Source of the DNA: CAZIAK01 sp964537035
GTDB lineage: Bacteria > Planctomycetota > B15-G4
Direction of reading: 5' to 3'
NCBI GenBank assembly: GCA_964537035.1
Contig: CAZIAK010000056.1
Location: forward strand, 1 to 27,140
DNA: 27,140 bases
The position numbers and the translations under genes were made by a program. The notes beneath the pieces were generated by a model. The model was not told the origin of the DNA and made no database searches. It saw only the letters and a list, made by a program, of their open reading frames with translations. Below are positions 7,215 to 15,778 of this stretch, one piece after another. Positions within the stretch are counted from its first letter, which is position 1; each line of letters starts with the position of its first letter.

Positions 7215-8606
7215 CTACTCAATCCTGATGCCAGTCCTTGCGGAGCAGAGAAAACCGCTGGGATCCTTGTGCGCGTTGAGCCGCGTCGAGGGCCGTTTTC
7301 TCCTGAAGATCTTCTCGCACCGAGGACACCGCACGGCATACGGGCGGTCCGGCGATCGCGTGCGGCCGAGCAGCCCCCCACGACTCCCGGGGCCTCGGCG
7401 TGTCGGCCGGGCAGTGATCGATCCTCCCGGCGTGAAGTCCACCGGGTAGCGTGGCTCGAAGACCTCGCGTTGCACCTCGATCCCGTGAATGCGATCGACG
7501 CGATAGGACTTGATCTGATTCTGTTCGGGCCGCTGGGCGTACAGCAACAGGTCATCCGCCATGGTGCGCCGAAGCGAGTAAGGCTCAACCAACCGGAAGC
7601 CGCCCTTGTAGCCGATCTTGACCAACAGCAGATTCGCAGCGGCGAACCTCAGGCTCTCGATACCAGCGACGCCCCACAGCGAGATGATCGGCGGAGGAGT
7701 CCAGGCAGCTTGCTCACCCATTCCTGTGTTGAAGGCTGGCAACTCCTCCAGGTCCAGTTCGCCCTGAAGCCAGCGGAAGAGACTGCGCAGCTCCTCGACG
7801 TACGCCTCGACCGGCGGCAAGTCCGGGAGCTGATGCCCCAGCATGTTCTCCCACTCCGACCACAGCTCCGGCAGCGTCGATGCGCCCAACACCGTTTCTT
7901 CGGTTGGCACCTCGACGCCCTTGGAGACGCACTTCTCGATCAGCACCTCGCGGATCAGCTCGGGGGCCCGGCCCAGCCCTTGGTGCCTGTACAGGTTCAC
8001 GATGTCGTAAAGGTCGCGGGGCCTGCCCCGCTCGCCCATCGCTCTGATCTTCTCGGCGAACACCTCCTCGAATGAGTAGGCGCGGACGCTCGCAGGCCCT
8101 GGGAGAACGTCCGGGAAACTGTGACATATCTTCGCCATCACTGTGGGCCGCACCACCGCTTCTGTGCCGCTGATGTCGAGCTTGATCTTGGCCACCTGGG
8201 TCGACCCCGTTGGCCCGAGGTAGTACACGCGGCCCTCGAGTCCGCGGCCGTGGTTCCTGGGCTTCAGGTAGAGGTCTCGTGCGAAGACGTTGAGCCCCGA
8301 TGCCTCCTGCACGGCCTCCAGGACTTCGTCGATGGCGCGTCTGACGACAGCCTCATCAAAGACCTGCGCTGCATCCTGGAATGGGCTGCCCGGCAAGACG
8401 CTGAAGTCCAGATCTTCCGAGAACCGGTAGGTCTCAAAGAAACACTTCTTCAGGCACGTCCCGCCCTTGAAAGCCCATGAGCGCGAGAGCAGCGGGTGAG
8501 CGCCAATGCCCCAGAGAAGCCAGCCGATCACGTAGTCCTTCTCGACGACGCTCTCGGAGAGCCCCCACTCGTTGGCCCGCTCGACGATGTCCGCTCGCGT
8601 GATCAT
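7215..8606 (-). CDS. AbiEii-type nucleotidyltransferase toxin fused to WYL-like and zinc-knuckle-like segments
   Basis: 463 aa. Residues 1-245 are the AbiEii/AbiGii nucleotidyltransferase: an N-terminal helical part (VVEKDYVIGWLLWGI), the catalytic AFKGGTCLKKC at 45-54, and SEDLDFSV at 63-70 with the two acidic residues of the G-S/D-x-D fold. KDYVIGW, EKIRAMGERGRPRDLYDI and the C-terminal helices also fit the family. Residues about 315-410 look like a WYL-type segment (IESLRFAAANLLLVKIGYKG through IKSYRVDRIHGIEV). The end holds C427-x2-C430, H446 and C454, a possible zinc site. Family members transfer nucleotides (to tRNA in studied relatives such as MenT) and block growth. The antitoxin gene lies 12 bp upstream. 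The extra C-terminal parts are unusual and may give a ligand or RNA switch. Confidence 0.85.
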   Translation of the reverse strand: MITRADIVERANEWGLSESVVEKDYVIGWLLWGIGAHPLLSRSWAFKGGTCLKKCFFETYRFSEDLDFSVLPGSPFQDAAQVFDEAVVRRAIDEVLEAVQEASGLNVFARDLYLKPRNHGRGLEGRVYYLGPTGSTQVAKIKLDISGTEAVVRPTVMAKICHSFPDVLPGPASVRAYSFEEVFAEKIRAMGERGRPRDLYDIVNLYRHQGLGRAPELIREVLIEKCVSKGVEVPTEETVLGASTLPELWSEWENMLGHQLPDLPPVEAYVEELRSLFRWLQGELDLEELPAFNTGMGEQAAWTPPPIISLWGVAGIESLRFAAANLLLVKIGYKGGFRLVEPYSLRRTMADDLLLYAQRPEQNQIKSYRVDRIHGIEVQREVFEPRYPVDFTPGGSITARPTRRGPGSRGGLLGRTRSPDRPYAVRCPRCEKIFRRKRPSTRLNAHKDPSGFLCSARTGIRIE

Positions 8607-8618
8607 CTCAGCGACGGT

Positions 8619-9431
8619 TCACACGCGGGCATTCACGCGCAGGCGCCAGCGGCGAATGATGCGCCCTGCCGTCTCGGAACTCGGATCGAGGGGGCTCACG
8701 CCGGAGCTGATGCGCTCGGCGCAGTTCCGGCTCAACTCCGGGGCCGCCAACGAGCGCGCTTCGAGCAGGTAACCGAGCCGTTTGAAGACCGCCCGGTTTC
8801 CCAGTCGATCGCCATGTTCCACGAGCCGCTCGACGTCGACCCGTGCGGCGACGGCGAGCCACTCTTCGACGCAGTCGGCCACGTGCCGGATGCCGCCGCC
8901 GATGGCCGGGCGATCCAGACAGTCCACGAGCGTGCGTTCCCGATCGGACACCTGCACTGGCGTCTTCTGTCGCCACACGGTCTTCAAGCCGAAGAGCCGA
9001 GCGTCAGAGACCTGCCTGAGACGAAACGTCGTCCCCTGGACGACTCGCTCCTTGTTCCGTACCGACGTGGCGGTGAAGATGACCACCGACCGAAAGAGCT
9101 GCTCGGTCAGTTCCCAGTGGTGCAAGGCCGACCAGCCGCCGACGTAGCACGGTGCGAAGGTCCGCGCCGCCACGGCCCATGGGTCAGCGAGCCAGCCCTC
9201 GGGCTCGGACGCTTCCAGGGGCACGGTCGTGTAGAGACCGCGACGCACACGAGCCAGCCAGCCCTTCGCCGCCAGGTGAGCCAGCAGCCGTCGCGCCTTG
9301 GCTTGGCTCACCCCCAGCACCTCGGAGACCTCATCGGCCTTGAAGGGGCCCGAGAAGGCCCTGTGCAGGCGATTGAGCAGAACTCGGGTCGATCCCTCGA
9401 GCCCGCCCAGTGGTATAGGTTTGCCGCTCAT
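8619..9431 (-). CDS. AbiEi-type antitoxin (type IV)
   Basis: A 270-aa partner of the downstream AbiEii toxin. The N-terminal winged helix spans about residues 15-70 (FKADEVSEVLGVSQAKARRLLAHLAAKGWLARVRRGLYTTVP). It is followed by the AbiEi C-terminal domain (DPWAVAARTFAPCYVGGWSALHHWELTEQLFRSVVIFTA; DRERTLVDCLDRPAIGGG), as in COG5340-type antitoxins. These proteins repress their operon and neutralise the toxin without stable binding. A GGGGTG lies 6 nt before the ATG. The start region is bracketed by the 8-bp inverted arms at 9411 and 9464, which also cover a TATAGA -10-like box. Gap to the toxin is 12 bp. Confidence 0.87.
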   Translation of the reverse strand: MSGKPIPLGGLEGSTRVLLNRLHRAFSGPFKADEVSEVLGVSQAKARRLLAHLAAKGWLARVRRGLYTTVPLEASEPEGWLADPWAVAARTFAPCYVGGWSALHHWELTEQLFRSVVIFTATSVRNKERVVQGTTFRLRQVSDARLFGLKTVWRQKTPVQVSDRERTLVDCLDRPAIGGGIRHVADCVEEWLAVAARVDVERLVEHGDRLGNRAVFKRLGYLLEARSLAAPELSRNCAERISSGVSPLDPSSETAGRIIRRWRLRVNARV

Positions 9432-9471
9432 TGTTCACCCCGGCCGTCCATGGAGCTGTAAGTCTATACCA
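9411..9471 (-). promoter_or_regulatory. Promoter and split operator candidate for the first AbiE operon
   Basis: Arms TGGTATAG (9411-9418) and CTATACCA (9464-9471) are perfect inverted complements 45 bp apart, one inside the antitoxin coding start and one upstream. On the minus strand the upstream arm contains a -10-like TATAGA, with TGGACC 16 bp further up as a weak -35. Paired inverted repeats bound by AbiEi are known for the streptococcal AbiE system. The match here is by symmetry and position only. Confidence 0.5.
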
Positions 9472-9587
9472 GCCGCACCCGGGCGGTCCACTGCACAGAG
9501 GAGAGGAAGCACCTAATGTGGAGAGGTGCCGTTCCGGCCACAGACTCTGCTGCGGGTTCTCGCAGCAGAATCGCAGCATCCGGGGCT

Positions 9588-9639
9588 GTTCATATCGACA
9601 GTTAGTCGTGGTTCAGTCTTACTAACCATCGATATGAAC
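9588..9639 (+). promoter_or_regulatory. Orphan AbiE-type palindromic promoter/operator
   Basis: Arms GTTCATATCGA at 9588 and TCGATATGAAC at 9629 are perfect complements. GTTAGT (9601) and ACTAAC (9621) extend the symmetry inwards, with two mismatches between them. The element has the same 52-bp length, the same GTTCATATCGA half-site and the same ATG-AAC end as the operator of the intact AbiE operon at 17329. A -10-like TACTAA lies 8 nt before the ATG at 9634. No intact antitoxin gene follows, so it appears to be left over from a lost module. Confidence 0.75.
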
Positions 9640-9699
9640 CCGGCCGTACTGTCATCGACGAGGGGACCACTGCTGCAGAGCCGTAAGCCGCGAGCCTAG
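9634..9699 (+). pseudogene. Short frame after the orphan operator, possible AbiEi start remnant
   Basis: The ATG at the end of the orphan palindrome opens a 21-codon frame (MNPAVLSSTRGPLLQSRKPR) ending in TAG. The first residues MN-A parallel MNLAMDD of the intact AbiEi at 17375, but no helix-turn-helix follows. It is probably the decayed beginning of an antitoxin gene, or a leader peptide. The similarity is too short for certainty. Confidence 0.35.
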
Positions 9700-9784
9700 C
9701 CTGGCTTGCGCCGCACGGCCATGTGTAACCGGTTCGCTGGAACGCCGTCTGCCGTGAGGAGAAGATCCCTCGCCCAGCTCCTGA

Positions 9785-10132
9785 TGCCAGGCAGCCGATG
9801 GCAGCACCCGTGTCGAGTGCCGGTTCGAGGACGAGACGCTGTGGCCGAGCCAGCTACTGACCGCTGAGCTGTTCCAGAAAGACGTGCGGACCATCAATGA
9901 GCATCTCCAGAACATCTACGAGGAAGGCGAGCTGGGCATTGAGGCAACTCTCCGGAGATTCCGGAGAGTTCGACAGGAGGGCCAGCGGCAGGTCTCGCGC
10001 CAGATAGACCACTACAACCTCGACGCCATCCTCGACGCCATCATCTCGGTCGGCAACCGGGTTCACTCCGAGCTCGGCACCCCGTTTCGCATCGGGGCCA
10101 CACGGACCATTCGCGTCCGGCAGGAAGGGTGA
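9785..10132 (+). pseudogene. RhuM-family protein, decayed fragment
   Basis: The frame reads QAADGSTRVECRFEDETLW, then LTAELFQKDVRTINEHLQNI, EEGELGIEATLRRFRRVRQE, QVSRQIDHYNLDAILDAIIS and VGNRVHSELGTPFRIGATRT, which matches the N-terminal third of the RhuM (virulence/phage-associated DNA-binding) family. A TGA lies in frame just before it, and no start codon is left, although GAGGAGAAGATC upstream looks like an old ribosome site plus mutated ATG. The segment NLDAI-LDAI-ISVG carries an in-frame 12-bp duplication. The protein breaks off at RVRQEG, whereas family members are about 330 aa. A partial product from the GTG at 9884 is conceivable but unlikely to work. Confidence 0.8.
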
Positions 10133-10164
10133 CACTTCTCGGCGGGCAGGGCATATTGGTGACC

Positions 10165-11925
10165 ATGAGCCTCGCGAGCCACGGCAACCTCGGCCGCTAC
10201 CGCGTCGCCCGTCGTGGCCTGGCGACGATCGCGGCGCTGGGGCTGCCACTCCTGTCCGCTTGCAGCAAGGCCGACGAGGTCGACCACAGCGACATCTTTC
10301 CCGCTCCGACCGTCGCCGCAGATCCGGCAGCCCTCGCGCAGACACTGCTGCGTCCCCTCGACAGCGACGTCGATCCGCGCATGACGATGCGCTTCGACGC
10401 CCTGCCTCCCCTGGGCGGCACCAAGCCCGCCCTGCACGCCGACGAGGCCGCAGCCATGTCGGCCCTCGAGCAGTTGTGGCGCGAGGCTTCCGGCGCTCGG
10501 CCCAACGATGTGGGCGCTTGGCTCGACGTCAACGAGCGCTTCCTGTGGTTGGGTTGGTCGCCCCGCGCCGAACGGGCCGCGAGCGTCGTCCTGGCCGTGG
10601 ACGCCGAGCACCCACGGGCGCTGGCGTTGCTGGCGGCGGCACACACCGAGCGGGGACGGAGGCAACGGGCAGCGCAGCTGGCCGAGCACGCGCTGGACTC
10701 GGCGCTGCGGCGGTCCGACGCGGTCCCGGTGCTGGCCCTGGTCGAGCGCGCTCGCTCCCTGGCTGGGGGCGACGCAACCTCGTTCTTGCAAGCCGTCGAG
10801 ACGTTGCGCGAGGCCATGCGCGTCGATCCGAAACGTCCCGAGGCGCCGTTCTTCCTCGGACAGCTGATGCTGGACGCGAACCACTTCGCGGGGGCGCTAC
10901 CCTTGCTGGAGCGGGCCTCGCAACACGAGCCCGATCCCGACGGCGGCAAGCACGCCACCGAGCGCCTGGCGCGGACCTTCGCCGGTCTGCTCGAGGGCCG
11001 CAGGCCCCACGCGCGGCCGGCCGATTTCGCGGGCCTGGACGTGGCCCTGGAGCGCCAGCCATCGCTGCCCGCCGTGGAAGTGCTCCTTGGAGATGGGCAG
11101 GGCGCCACGGTCTCCGGCTGGTTCATCGTCGACAGCGGAGCGTCCATGACCGTGCTCGGCCCCGAAGCGGCGCACCTGCTGCGGCGCTCGGCTACCGCGC
11201 AGGCCAGCGTGTCGACGGCCGCCGGCAACCACGCCATCGAGCCGTGCCTGCTGCCGCTGCTGCAGATCGGGTCGCTACGCCTGACCGACGTGCCTGCCCT
11301 GCTCGACGACGGGCAACCTCGGCCCATCGGCCCGGGCATCGTTGGCACACTGGGCGTCTCGCTGCTGCGCGACTTTCAGCTGGTGCTCGACCTGCAGCGC
11401 GGGCGCCTGCAGCTCCTGCCGCCGGACGGCCCGCTGCGATTGCCTCCCCTGGCCATCCCCCAGAATGCCGTCGTCCGCACGGGAGCCACGCCCTTCGAAC
11501 TAGTGCACAACCTGCTGCTGGTCCAGGCGCAGATCGGTGACGGCCCCGAACGTCGCTTCGTGTTCGACACGGGCGCCGATGGCCTCTTCGTGGACCCCGC
11601 GGTGCTCTCTGCCGACACTGCGCTGGACCTCGGCGACCCACGACTGCGGCGCACGATCACCGTCGGCCTGGGCGGCCGCGAGGTTGCCAACCTGCTCGTC
11701 CCGCTGCCCGTACCGTTGCACTTCGGCGGCATTCCCTTTCGGGGAATCGTGGCCATCACCGACGCGCTGGCGGCATCCCGGGCGGCTGCGGCGCGACTGG
11801 ATCACGTCGGCAGCTTCGGCTTGCTCGTCAGCGCACGCTACGGGATCGACTTCGTCAGCCAGCGTGTGCTCTTCGAGATCACGATTCCCGCCGCGGCGAT
11901 CGAGGGCACGGGTCACCGCCGTTGA
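10165..11925 (+). CDS. Lipoprotein with two retropepsin-like aspartic protease domains and a TPR-like region
   Basis: 586 aa. The N-terminus has a basic stretch, a hydrophobic core and the lipobox LLSAC, so it is a predicted lipoprotein exported to the periplasm or outer membrane. A helical TPR-like region follows (about 90-270; WLGWSPRAERAASVVLAVDAE, then RVDPKRPEAPFFLGQLMLDA). Two retropepsin-fold halves follow: the first with WFIVDSGASMTVL (active-site D at 323) and GPGIVGTLGVSLLRDFQLVLD, the second with RRFVFDTGADGLFV (D at 468). Bacterial enzymes of this type may dimerise in cis. A longer frame from 10129 exists, but it overlaps the RhuM remnant, and the ATG at 10165 gives a proper signal peptide. 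Substrate is unknown. The gene stands alone. Confidence 0.8.
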   Translation: MSLASHGNLGRYRVARRGLATIAALGLPLLSACSKADEVDHSDIFPAPTVAADPAALAQTLLRPLDSDVDPRMTMRFDALPPLGGTKPALHADEAAAMSALEQLWREASGARPNDVGAWLDVNERFLWLGWSPRAERAASVVLAVDAEHPRALALLAAAHTERGRRQRAAQLAEHALDSALRRSDAVPVLALVERARSLAGGDATSFLQAVETLREAMRVDPKRPEAPFFLGQLMLDANHFAGALPLLERASQHEPDPDGGKHATERLARTFAGLLEGRRPHARPADFAGLDVALERQPSLPAVEVLLGDGQGATVSGWFIVDSGASMTVLGPEAAHLLRRSATAQASVSTAAGNHAIEPCLLPLLQIGSLRLTDVPALLDDGQPRPIGPGIVGTLGVSLLRDFQLVLDLQRGRLQLLPPDGPLRLPPLAIPQNAVVRTGATPFELVHNLLLVQAQIGDGPERRFVFDTGADGLFVDPAVLSADTALDLGDPRLRRTITVGLGGREVANLLVPLPVPLHFGGIPFRGIVAITDALAASRAAAARLDHVGSFGLLVSARYGIDFVSQRVLFEITIPAAAIEGTGHRR

Positions 11926-11973
11926 ACGAGTGGCCCGATTCCCGCACGCCTTCGCGGCCGATCTCGTTCGGCC

Positions 11974-13062
11974 TCACCGCTGGTACCCCCTGACCCGTCG
12001 CTTGGACGTGGCCGTGTGCTCGTAGACGCCCCTGTTGCCGGAGGACCGCAGGATGCCCTGGCGTACCCAGCCGCTGATCGTGCCCGCTGCAATGCCTCGA
12101 GAGAGCAGATCCTGCCGAGTGACCAGCTCGGCCGCCGCCGGCCGCGTTTCGATCTCCCCGCTGCGCTTGAGTCGGTGACGGACCCGGTAGCCAGCGTCGC
12201 TCGGCGCTGGTTCTGGCAGCGGCTTGGCAGTGCCTCGCGTGCTGACCTTGCGCTTGCTCGGGGCCTTGGCCCTTTGCTTCGCCTTGCCCTTCGCCGTGCC
12301 TCGGGGCCTGGCGACCCGCGGCGCATCATCAGCCTCACCGTCGTCAAGATCGATGCCGAAGACGGTCGAGAGATCACCCTCCACACGGCGTGCTGAACCC
12401 TTCGTTGCAGGGAGCGTGTCGACCGTGGCCAGCAGGTCGCTCGGATCGACACCGCGCAGCATGAAGAGCAGCTCCGGCTGCTCGTCGAGGCGCGCGCCGA
12501 CTCCGTACAGCACCGCTGCCAGGTGCTTGCAGAGGCTCGCCCAGTCGGGGCAAGAGCAGCTCATCTTGATCTGCGACAGGTCCGGCAAGATGCCGTTCGC
12601 GTCAGCCGTCATCTCGCTCATGAGGCTCTCTGAGATGCGCCCCGACAGAATCTCGATCAGCGAGCCCACACTGCCCTTGCAGCGCGCGACGACGCGCTTC
12701 CAGAGCGCGGGCTTGCAGGGCCGGATGGCGATGACCTGCTTATACAGCTTGCTGCCCACGACCTGCGCGCGGATCTCGCCCTTGGTGATCACCAGGTCGA
12801 TGACCGAGCCGTTGCGTACGTAGCTGCGCCCACGGGGCAGCCGGTTGGAGTAGTCGTGAAAGCCTTCGATGTGCGCGCACCACGTCGTCCCCCAGGCCGT
12901 GCTGGCGATCTTTCGTCCTGCGATGTGTACCGGCTCCAGCGGCGCTCCATCCGCGCACGCCCCTGCGGCCATGCGCTCGGCGCGTGCACGGCGTTCCGCA
13001 ACCGGAACATATCTTGGCCAGCGACTGTGCCTGTATCCGTAGCTGCGACGTCGCCTGGCCAA
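11974..13062 (-). CDS. SWIM zinc-finger protein, partner of the SNF2 helicase
   Basis: 362 aa, basic. The start MARRRRSYGYRHSRWPRYVPVAE and the block STAWGTTWCAHIEGF..NRLPRGRSYVRNGSV are typical of bacterial SWIM proteins found next to SNF2 helicases. The SWIM motif C169-x-C171-x6-C178-x-H180 (CSCPDWASLCKH) binds zinc and probably DNA or protein. After a basic Ala/Lys/Arg linker (about 245-295), the C-terminus holds a possible helix-turn-helix (VTRQDLLSRGIAAGTISGWVRQGI) resembling the N-terminal domain of AbiEi-like proteins. The gene starts 13 bp after the helicase stop, so the two form an operon. Its biological role is not established; DNA repair, chromatin-like remodelling or defence are candidates. 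Confidence 0.88.
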   Translation of the reverse strand: MARRRRSYGYRHSRWPRYVPVAERRARAERMAAGACADGAPLEPVHIAGRKIASTAWGTTWCAHIEGFHDYSNRLPRGRSYVRNGSVIDLVITKGEIRAQVVGSKLYKQVIAIRPCKPALWKRVVARCKGSVGSLIEILSGRISESLMSEMTADANGILPDLSQIKMSCSCPDWASLCKHLAAVLYGVGARLDEQPELLFMLRGVDPSDLLATVDTLPATKGSARRVEGDLSTVFGIDLDDGEADDAPRVARPRGTAKGKAKQRAKAPSKRKVSTRGTAKPLPEPAPSDAGYRVRHRLKRSGEIETRPAAAELVTRQDLLSRGIAAGTISGWVRQGILRSSGNRGVYEHTATSKRRVRGYQR

Positions 13063-13075
13063 GATGGTCTGCTCC

Positions 13076-15778
13076 CTATCGGTCCACGGCTCTGTTCACA
13101 TCGAGCGACACCAGCTCCAGCAGCTCGTCGGCAGCGAGTTCTGTAAGCGCCTTCTCGGCCCCACCACCGAGCACAGCTTCGGCCATCCTGCGCTTGTCGG
13201 CGAGCATGGCGTCGATGCGTTCCTCGATCGTGCCGCGGCAGACGAAGGCGTGCACCAGCACGTTGCGCTGCTGGCCGATGCGATGGGCCCGGTCGGAGGC
13301 CTGGTTCTCGACCGCCGGGTTCCACCAGCGGTCGAAGTGCACCACGTGCGAGGCGGCGGTGAGGTTCAGGCCCGTGCCGCCGGCCTTCAGCGAGAGCACG
13401 AAGAAGGGCGGGCCCGCCTCGTCCGCGAAGGTGTCGACCAGCTGCTGGCGGCGCTTCACCGGGGTCTGTCCGTGAAGCACCAGGCCCTTCCGACCGAAGA
13501 CTCCGGCAAGCCACTTCGCAAGCGGCGCCGTCAGCTGGCGGAACTGCGTGAAGACCAGCAGCTTCTCCTGGCGCGCGACAATCGTCTCGCAGAGTTCAGC
13601 CAGCCGTACGAACTTGCCGCTGTCGGCAGGGTCGTATTCGCCGTCACCGATCCACTGCGAGGGATGGTTGCAGATCTGCTTGAAGCGCATCAGCGCCGCC
13701 AGCACAACGCCGCGGCGCTGGATGCCGTCGACTTGCTCCAAGCTCTCGGCCAGGTCGTCGACCGCCTGATCGTAGAGGGCGGCCTGCACCTTGCTCAGGC
13801 TACAGTGCACCGTCAACTCGGTCTTGGCGGGCAGGTCGGGCGCGACATCGGGATCGGTCTTGAGGCGGCGCAGGATGTACGGGCGCAGCAGGTCGTGCAG
13901 TGGTGTCCAACCCGCGCCGCCCTCGCTGCCGAGACGTTTCGCAAAGGTCGTGAACTGCTTGGCGGTGCCGAGCAGCCCTGGACAGAGGAAGTCGAAGAGC
14001 GACCAGAGATCGCCCAGACGGTTCTCGACGGGCGTGCCGGTGAGCGCGAAGCGCATGCGGCTGCGCAGCGACTTGACCGCTCGGGTCTGGCGCGTGGCCG
14101 GGTTTTTGATCGCCTGCGCCTCGTCGATGGCGACCAGTCCCCAGGAGTGGGTCCGCAGGCGATCAAGGCGACCCAGCGTCCCGTAGGTGGTGATGACGAT
14201 GTCGACCCCGTCTAGGGTGGCCTCGCCGAGGGCGGTCAGCTGATCGGCCGGGAGTTCGCTGCGATGGGCGACCAGCACAGACAGACTCGGTGCGAAGCGC
14301 GACAGCTCAGCTTGCCAGTTGCCGAGCAGTGAGGCCGGCACCACCAGCAGGTGCGGGCCGCGCTCGCCGCCGCGGCGCAGGAGCAGCAGCAGCGAGATGA
14401 TCTGCACGGTCTTGCCCAGGCCCATGTCGTCCGCCAGGCAGCCGCCGAGGCCGAGGCGCGCCAGCAGCACCAGCCAAGCCACGCCGTCCCGCTGGTAGGG
14501 GCGCAGGGTGCCGTGCAGATCGCGGCCGGGGTCGCTGGACGACCCGCCGCCCGGATGCTGCAACTCGGCCAGCAGGCCGGCCAGCCAGGGCCCGGCCTGC
14601 ACGCGCTCCCAGGCGCAGGCGCCGTTGCTCGATGCCAGTGCGTCAGGGTCGTCGCCCGTGCGCTCGGCGCCAGCCAGCAGGCGCATGCCCTCGGCGAAAG
14701 ACAGGCCGTCCTCTCCGGCGCGCGCCGCCACTGCTTGAAAGCGCTCGATGGCCAGCTGCAGTCGTTCTGGGTCCACCTCGACCCAGGTCCCCTTGAGCAG
14801 GCGCAGGCCAGCCGAACCCGTGAGCAGCTGGCGTCGCTCGGCGGCGCTGAGCGTCTGCCCATCGAGGGCCAGAGAGACCTTAAAGTCGAGCAGCACATCC
14901 ATGCCGATGCCAGCCGGCTGTCCCGCGCCGACCTGCGCGGTGGCCTGCACCCGGGGCGGTCGGCGCCCCTTCCACCAGTCGGGCAGGCGCACGACGAGGC
15001 CCGCGGCCTCGCAGTCGGGGATGGCCCCGAGCAGCTGGTGCGCTTCGCCTGCAGACCAGGCAAGCGGATGGAAGACGTCGCCAGATTCTGTGAGCGTGTC
15101 GATGAAGGCGTTGGCCTGGGCCGCAGCGTGCACCGGTCGCAGCAGGCGCAGCAGCCGCTCGGGATCGTCGCGGTACACGGCGAGCGCCTTGCCCAGCGGC
15201 AGGTGCCGGGCCGCCCCGTCGTCGCGCAGTCCCTCGGACCAGGTGGCGAGGAAGGCGAAGGGTGCCTCCGTGTTCTGCTTCTGTTCGGCCAGGTGGAAGC
15301 AGACCCGGCCGACCGCGTGCCACGAAGGATGCAGCGCCTGCAGGTGATCGCGCAGGCTGGCCCCGGCAGCGGACAACCCTTCGCGAAAGGCGTCGTCGAT
15401 CCGTTGCCATGCTGTTTCGAGGGTGCGCTGGCAGGCGTACTCGGCGCCGGGCAGCGGAGGCATGGCCTCGAGCAGCAGGGTCAGCTCGTCCGGATCCAGG
15501 GCCAGAGTGCGATCGCCACCCTGGATGACCTCCGGGTGCGAGCAGATGCGGGTGAGGTAGTCCGCCGCGATCCGGCGTCCGAAACCCAGCGACGGCCCCA
15601 GCGGCACGCCGAGCTGTGCCGACGCCAGGTGCAGCAGCCCGGCGCCCAATCCCCGCTCGAAGGCCGCATCGATCGCGCGAACACGCCGGGGAGTCAGCCG
15701 CTCGTCCGTAGCCTGGGCTGGCAACGATGCGCATCGCAGGGAGCCCCGGGGAGTGATGGCGAGGGAGGGCAGGTTCAT
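13076..15778 (-). CDS. SNF2-family DEAD/DEAH helicase (ATP-dependent DNA translocase)
   Basis: 900 aa. Residues 1-420 contain the bacterial SNF2-associated region (LVVRLPDWWKGRRPPRVQA and GMDVLLDFKVSLALDGQTLS are typical). The SNF2 core has the Walker A LADDMGLGKTVQI (451-457), Walker B IDEAQAIKNP (DEAQ at 552), motif III ALTGTPVENRLGDLWSLFDF, and the helicase C lobe with LVFTQFRQ, LSLKAGGTGLNLTAASHVVH and the arginine-finger block RAHRIGQQRNVLVHAF. All motors look intact. Such enzymes translocate on double-stranded DNA and displace bound proteins. It is co-transcribed with the SWIM protein downstream. The gene sits between toxin-antitoxin modules, which allows, but does not prove, a defence role. 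Confidence 0.93.
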   Translation of the reverse strand: MNLPSLAITPRGSLRCASLPAQATDERLTPRRVRAIDAAFERGLGAGLLHLASAQLGVPLGPSLGFGRRIAADYLTRICSHPEVIQGGDRTLALDPDELTLLLEAMPPLPGAEYACQRTLETAWQRIDDAFREGLSAAGASLRDHLQALHPSWHAVGRVCFHLAEQKQNTEAPFAFLATWSEGLRDDGAARHLPLGKALAVYRDDPERLLRLLRPVHAAAQANAFIDTLTESGDVFHPLAWSAGEAHQLLGAIPDCEAAGLVVRLPDWWKGRRPPRVQATAQVGAGQPAGIGMDVLLDFKVSLALDGQTLSAAERRQLLTGSAGLRLLKGTWVEVDPERLQLAIERFQAVAARAGEDGLSFAEGMRLLAGAERTGDDPDALASSNGACAWERVQAGPWLAGLLAELQHPGGGSSSDPGRDLHGTLRPYQRDGVAWLVLLARLGLGGCLADDMGLGKTVQIISLLLLLRRGGERGPHLLVVPASLLGNWQAELSRFAPSLSVLVAHRSELPADQLTALGEATLDGVDIVITTYGTLGRLDRLRTHSWGLVAIDEAQAIKNPATRQTRAVKSLRSRMRFALTGTPVENRLGDLWSLFDFLCPGLLGTAKQFTTFAKRLGSEGGAGWTPLHDLLRPYILRRLKTDPDVAPDLPAKTELTVHCSLSKVQAALYDQAVDDLAESLEQVDGIQRRGVVLAALMRFKQICNHPSQWIGDGEYDPADSGKFVRLAELCETIVARQEKLLVFTQFRQLTAPLAKWLAGVFGRKGLVLHGQTPVKRRQQLVDTFADEAGPPFFVLSLKAGGTGLNLTAASHVVHFDRWWNPAVENQASDRAHRIGQQRNVLVHAFVCRGTIEERIDAMLADKRRMAEAVLGGGAEKALTELAADELLELVSLDVNRAVDR

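Noticed and set aside
9854..10884. Minus-strand frames over the RhuM remnant and protease gene
   Set aside because: No motifs. The plus strand carries recognisable RhuM and retropepsin sequences.
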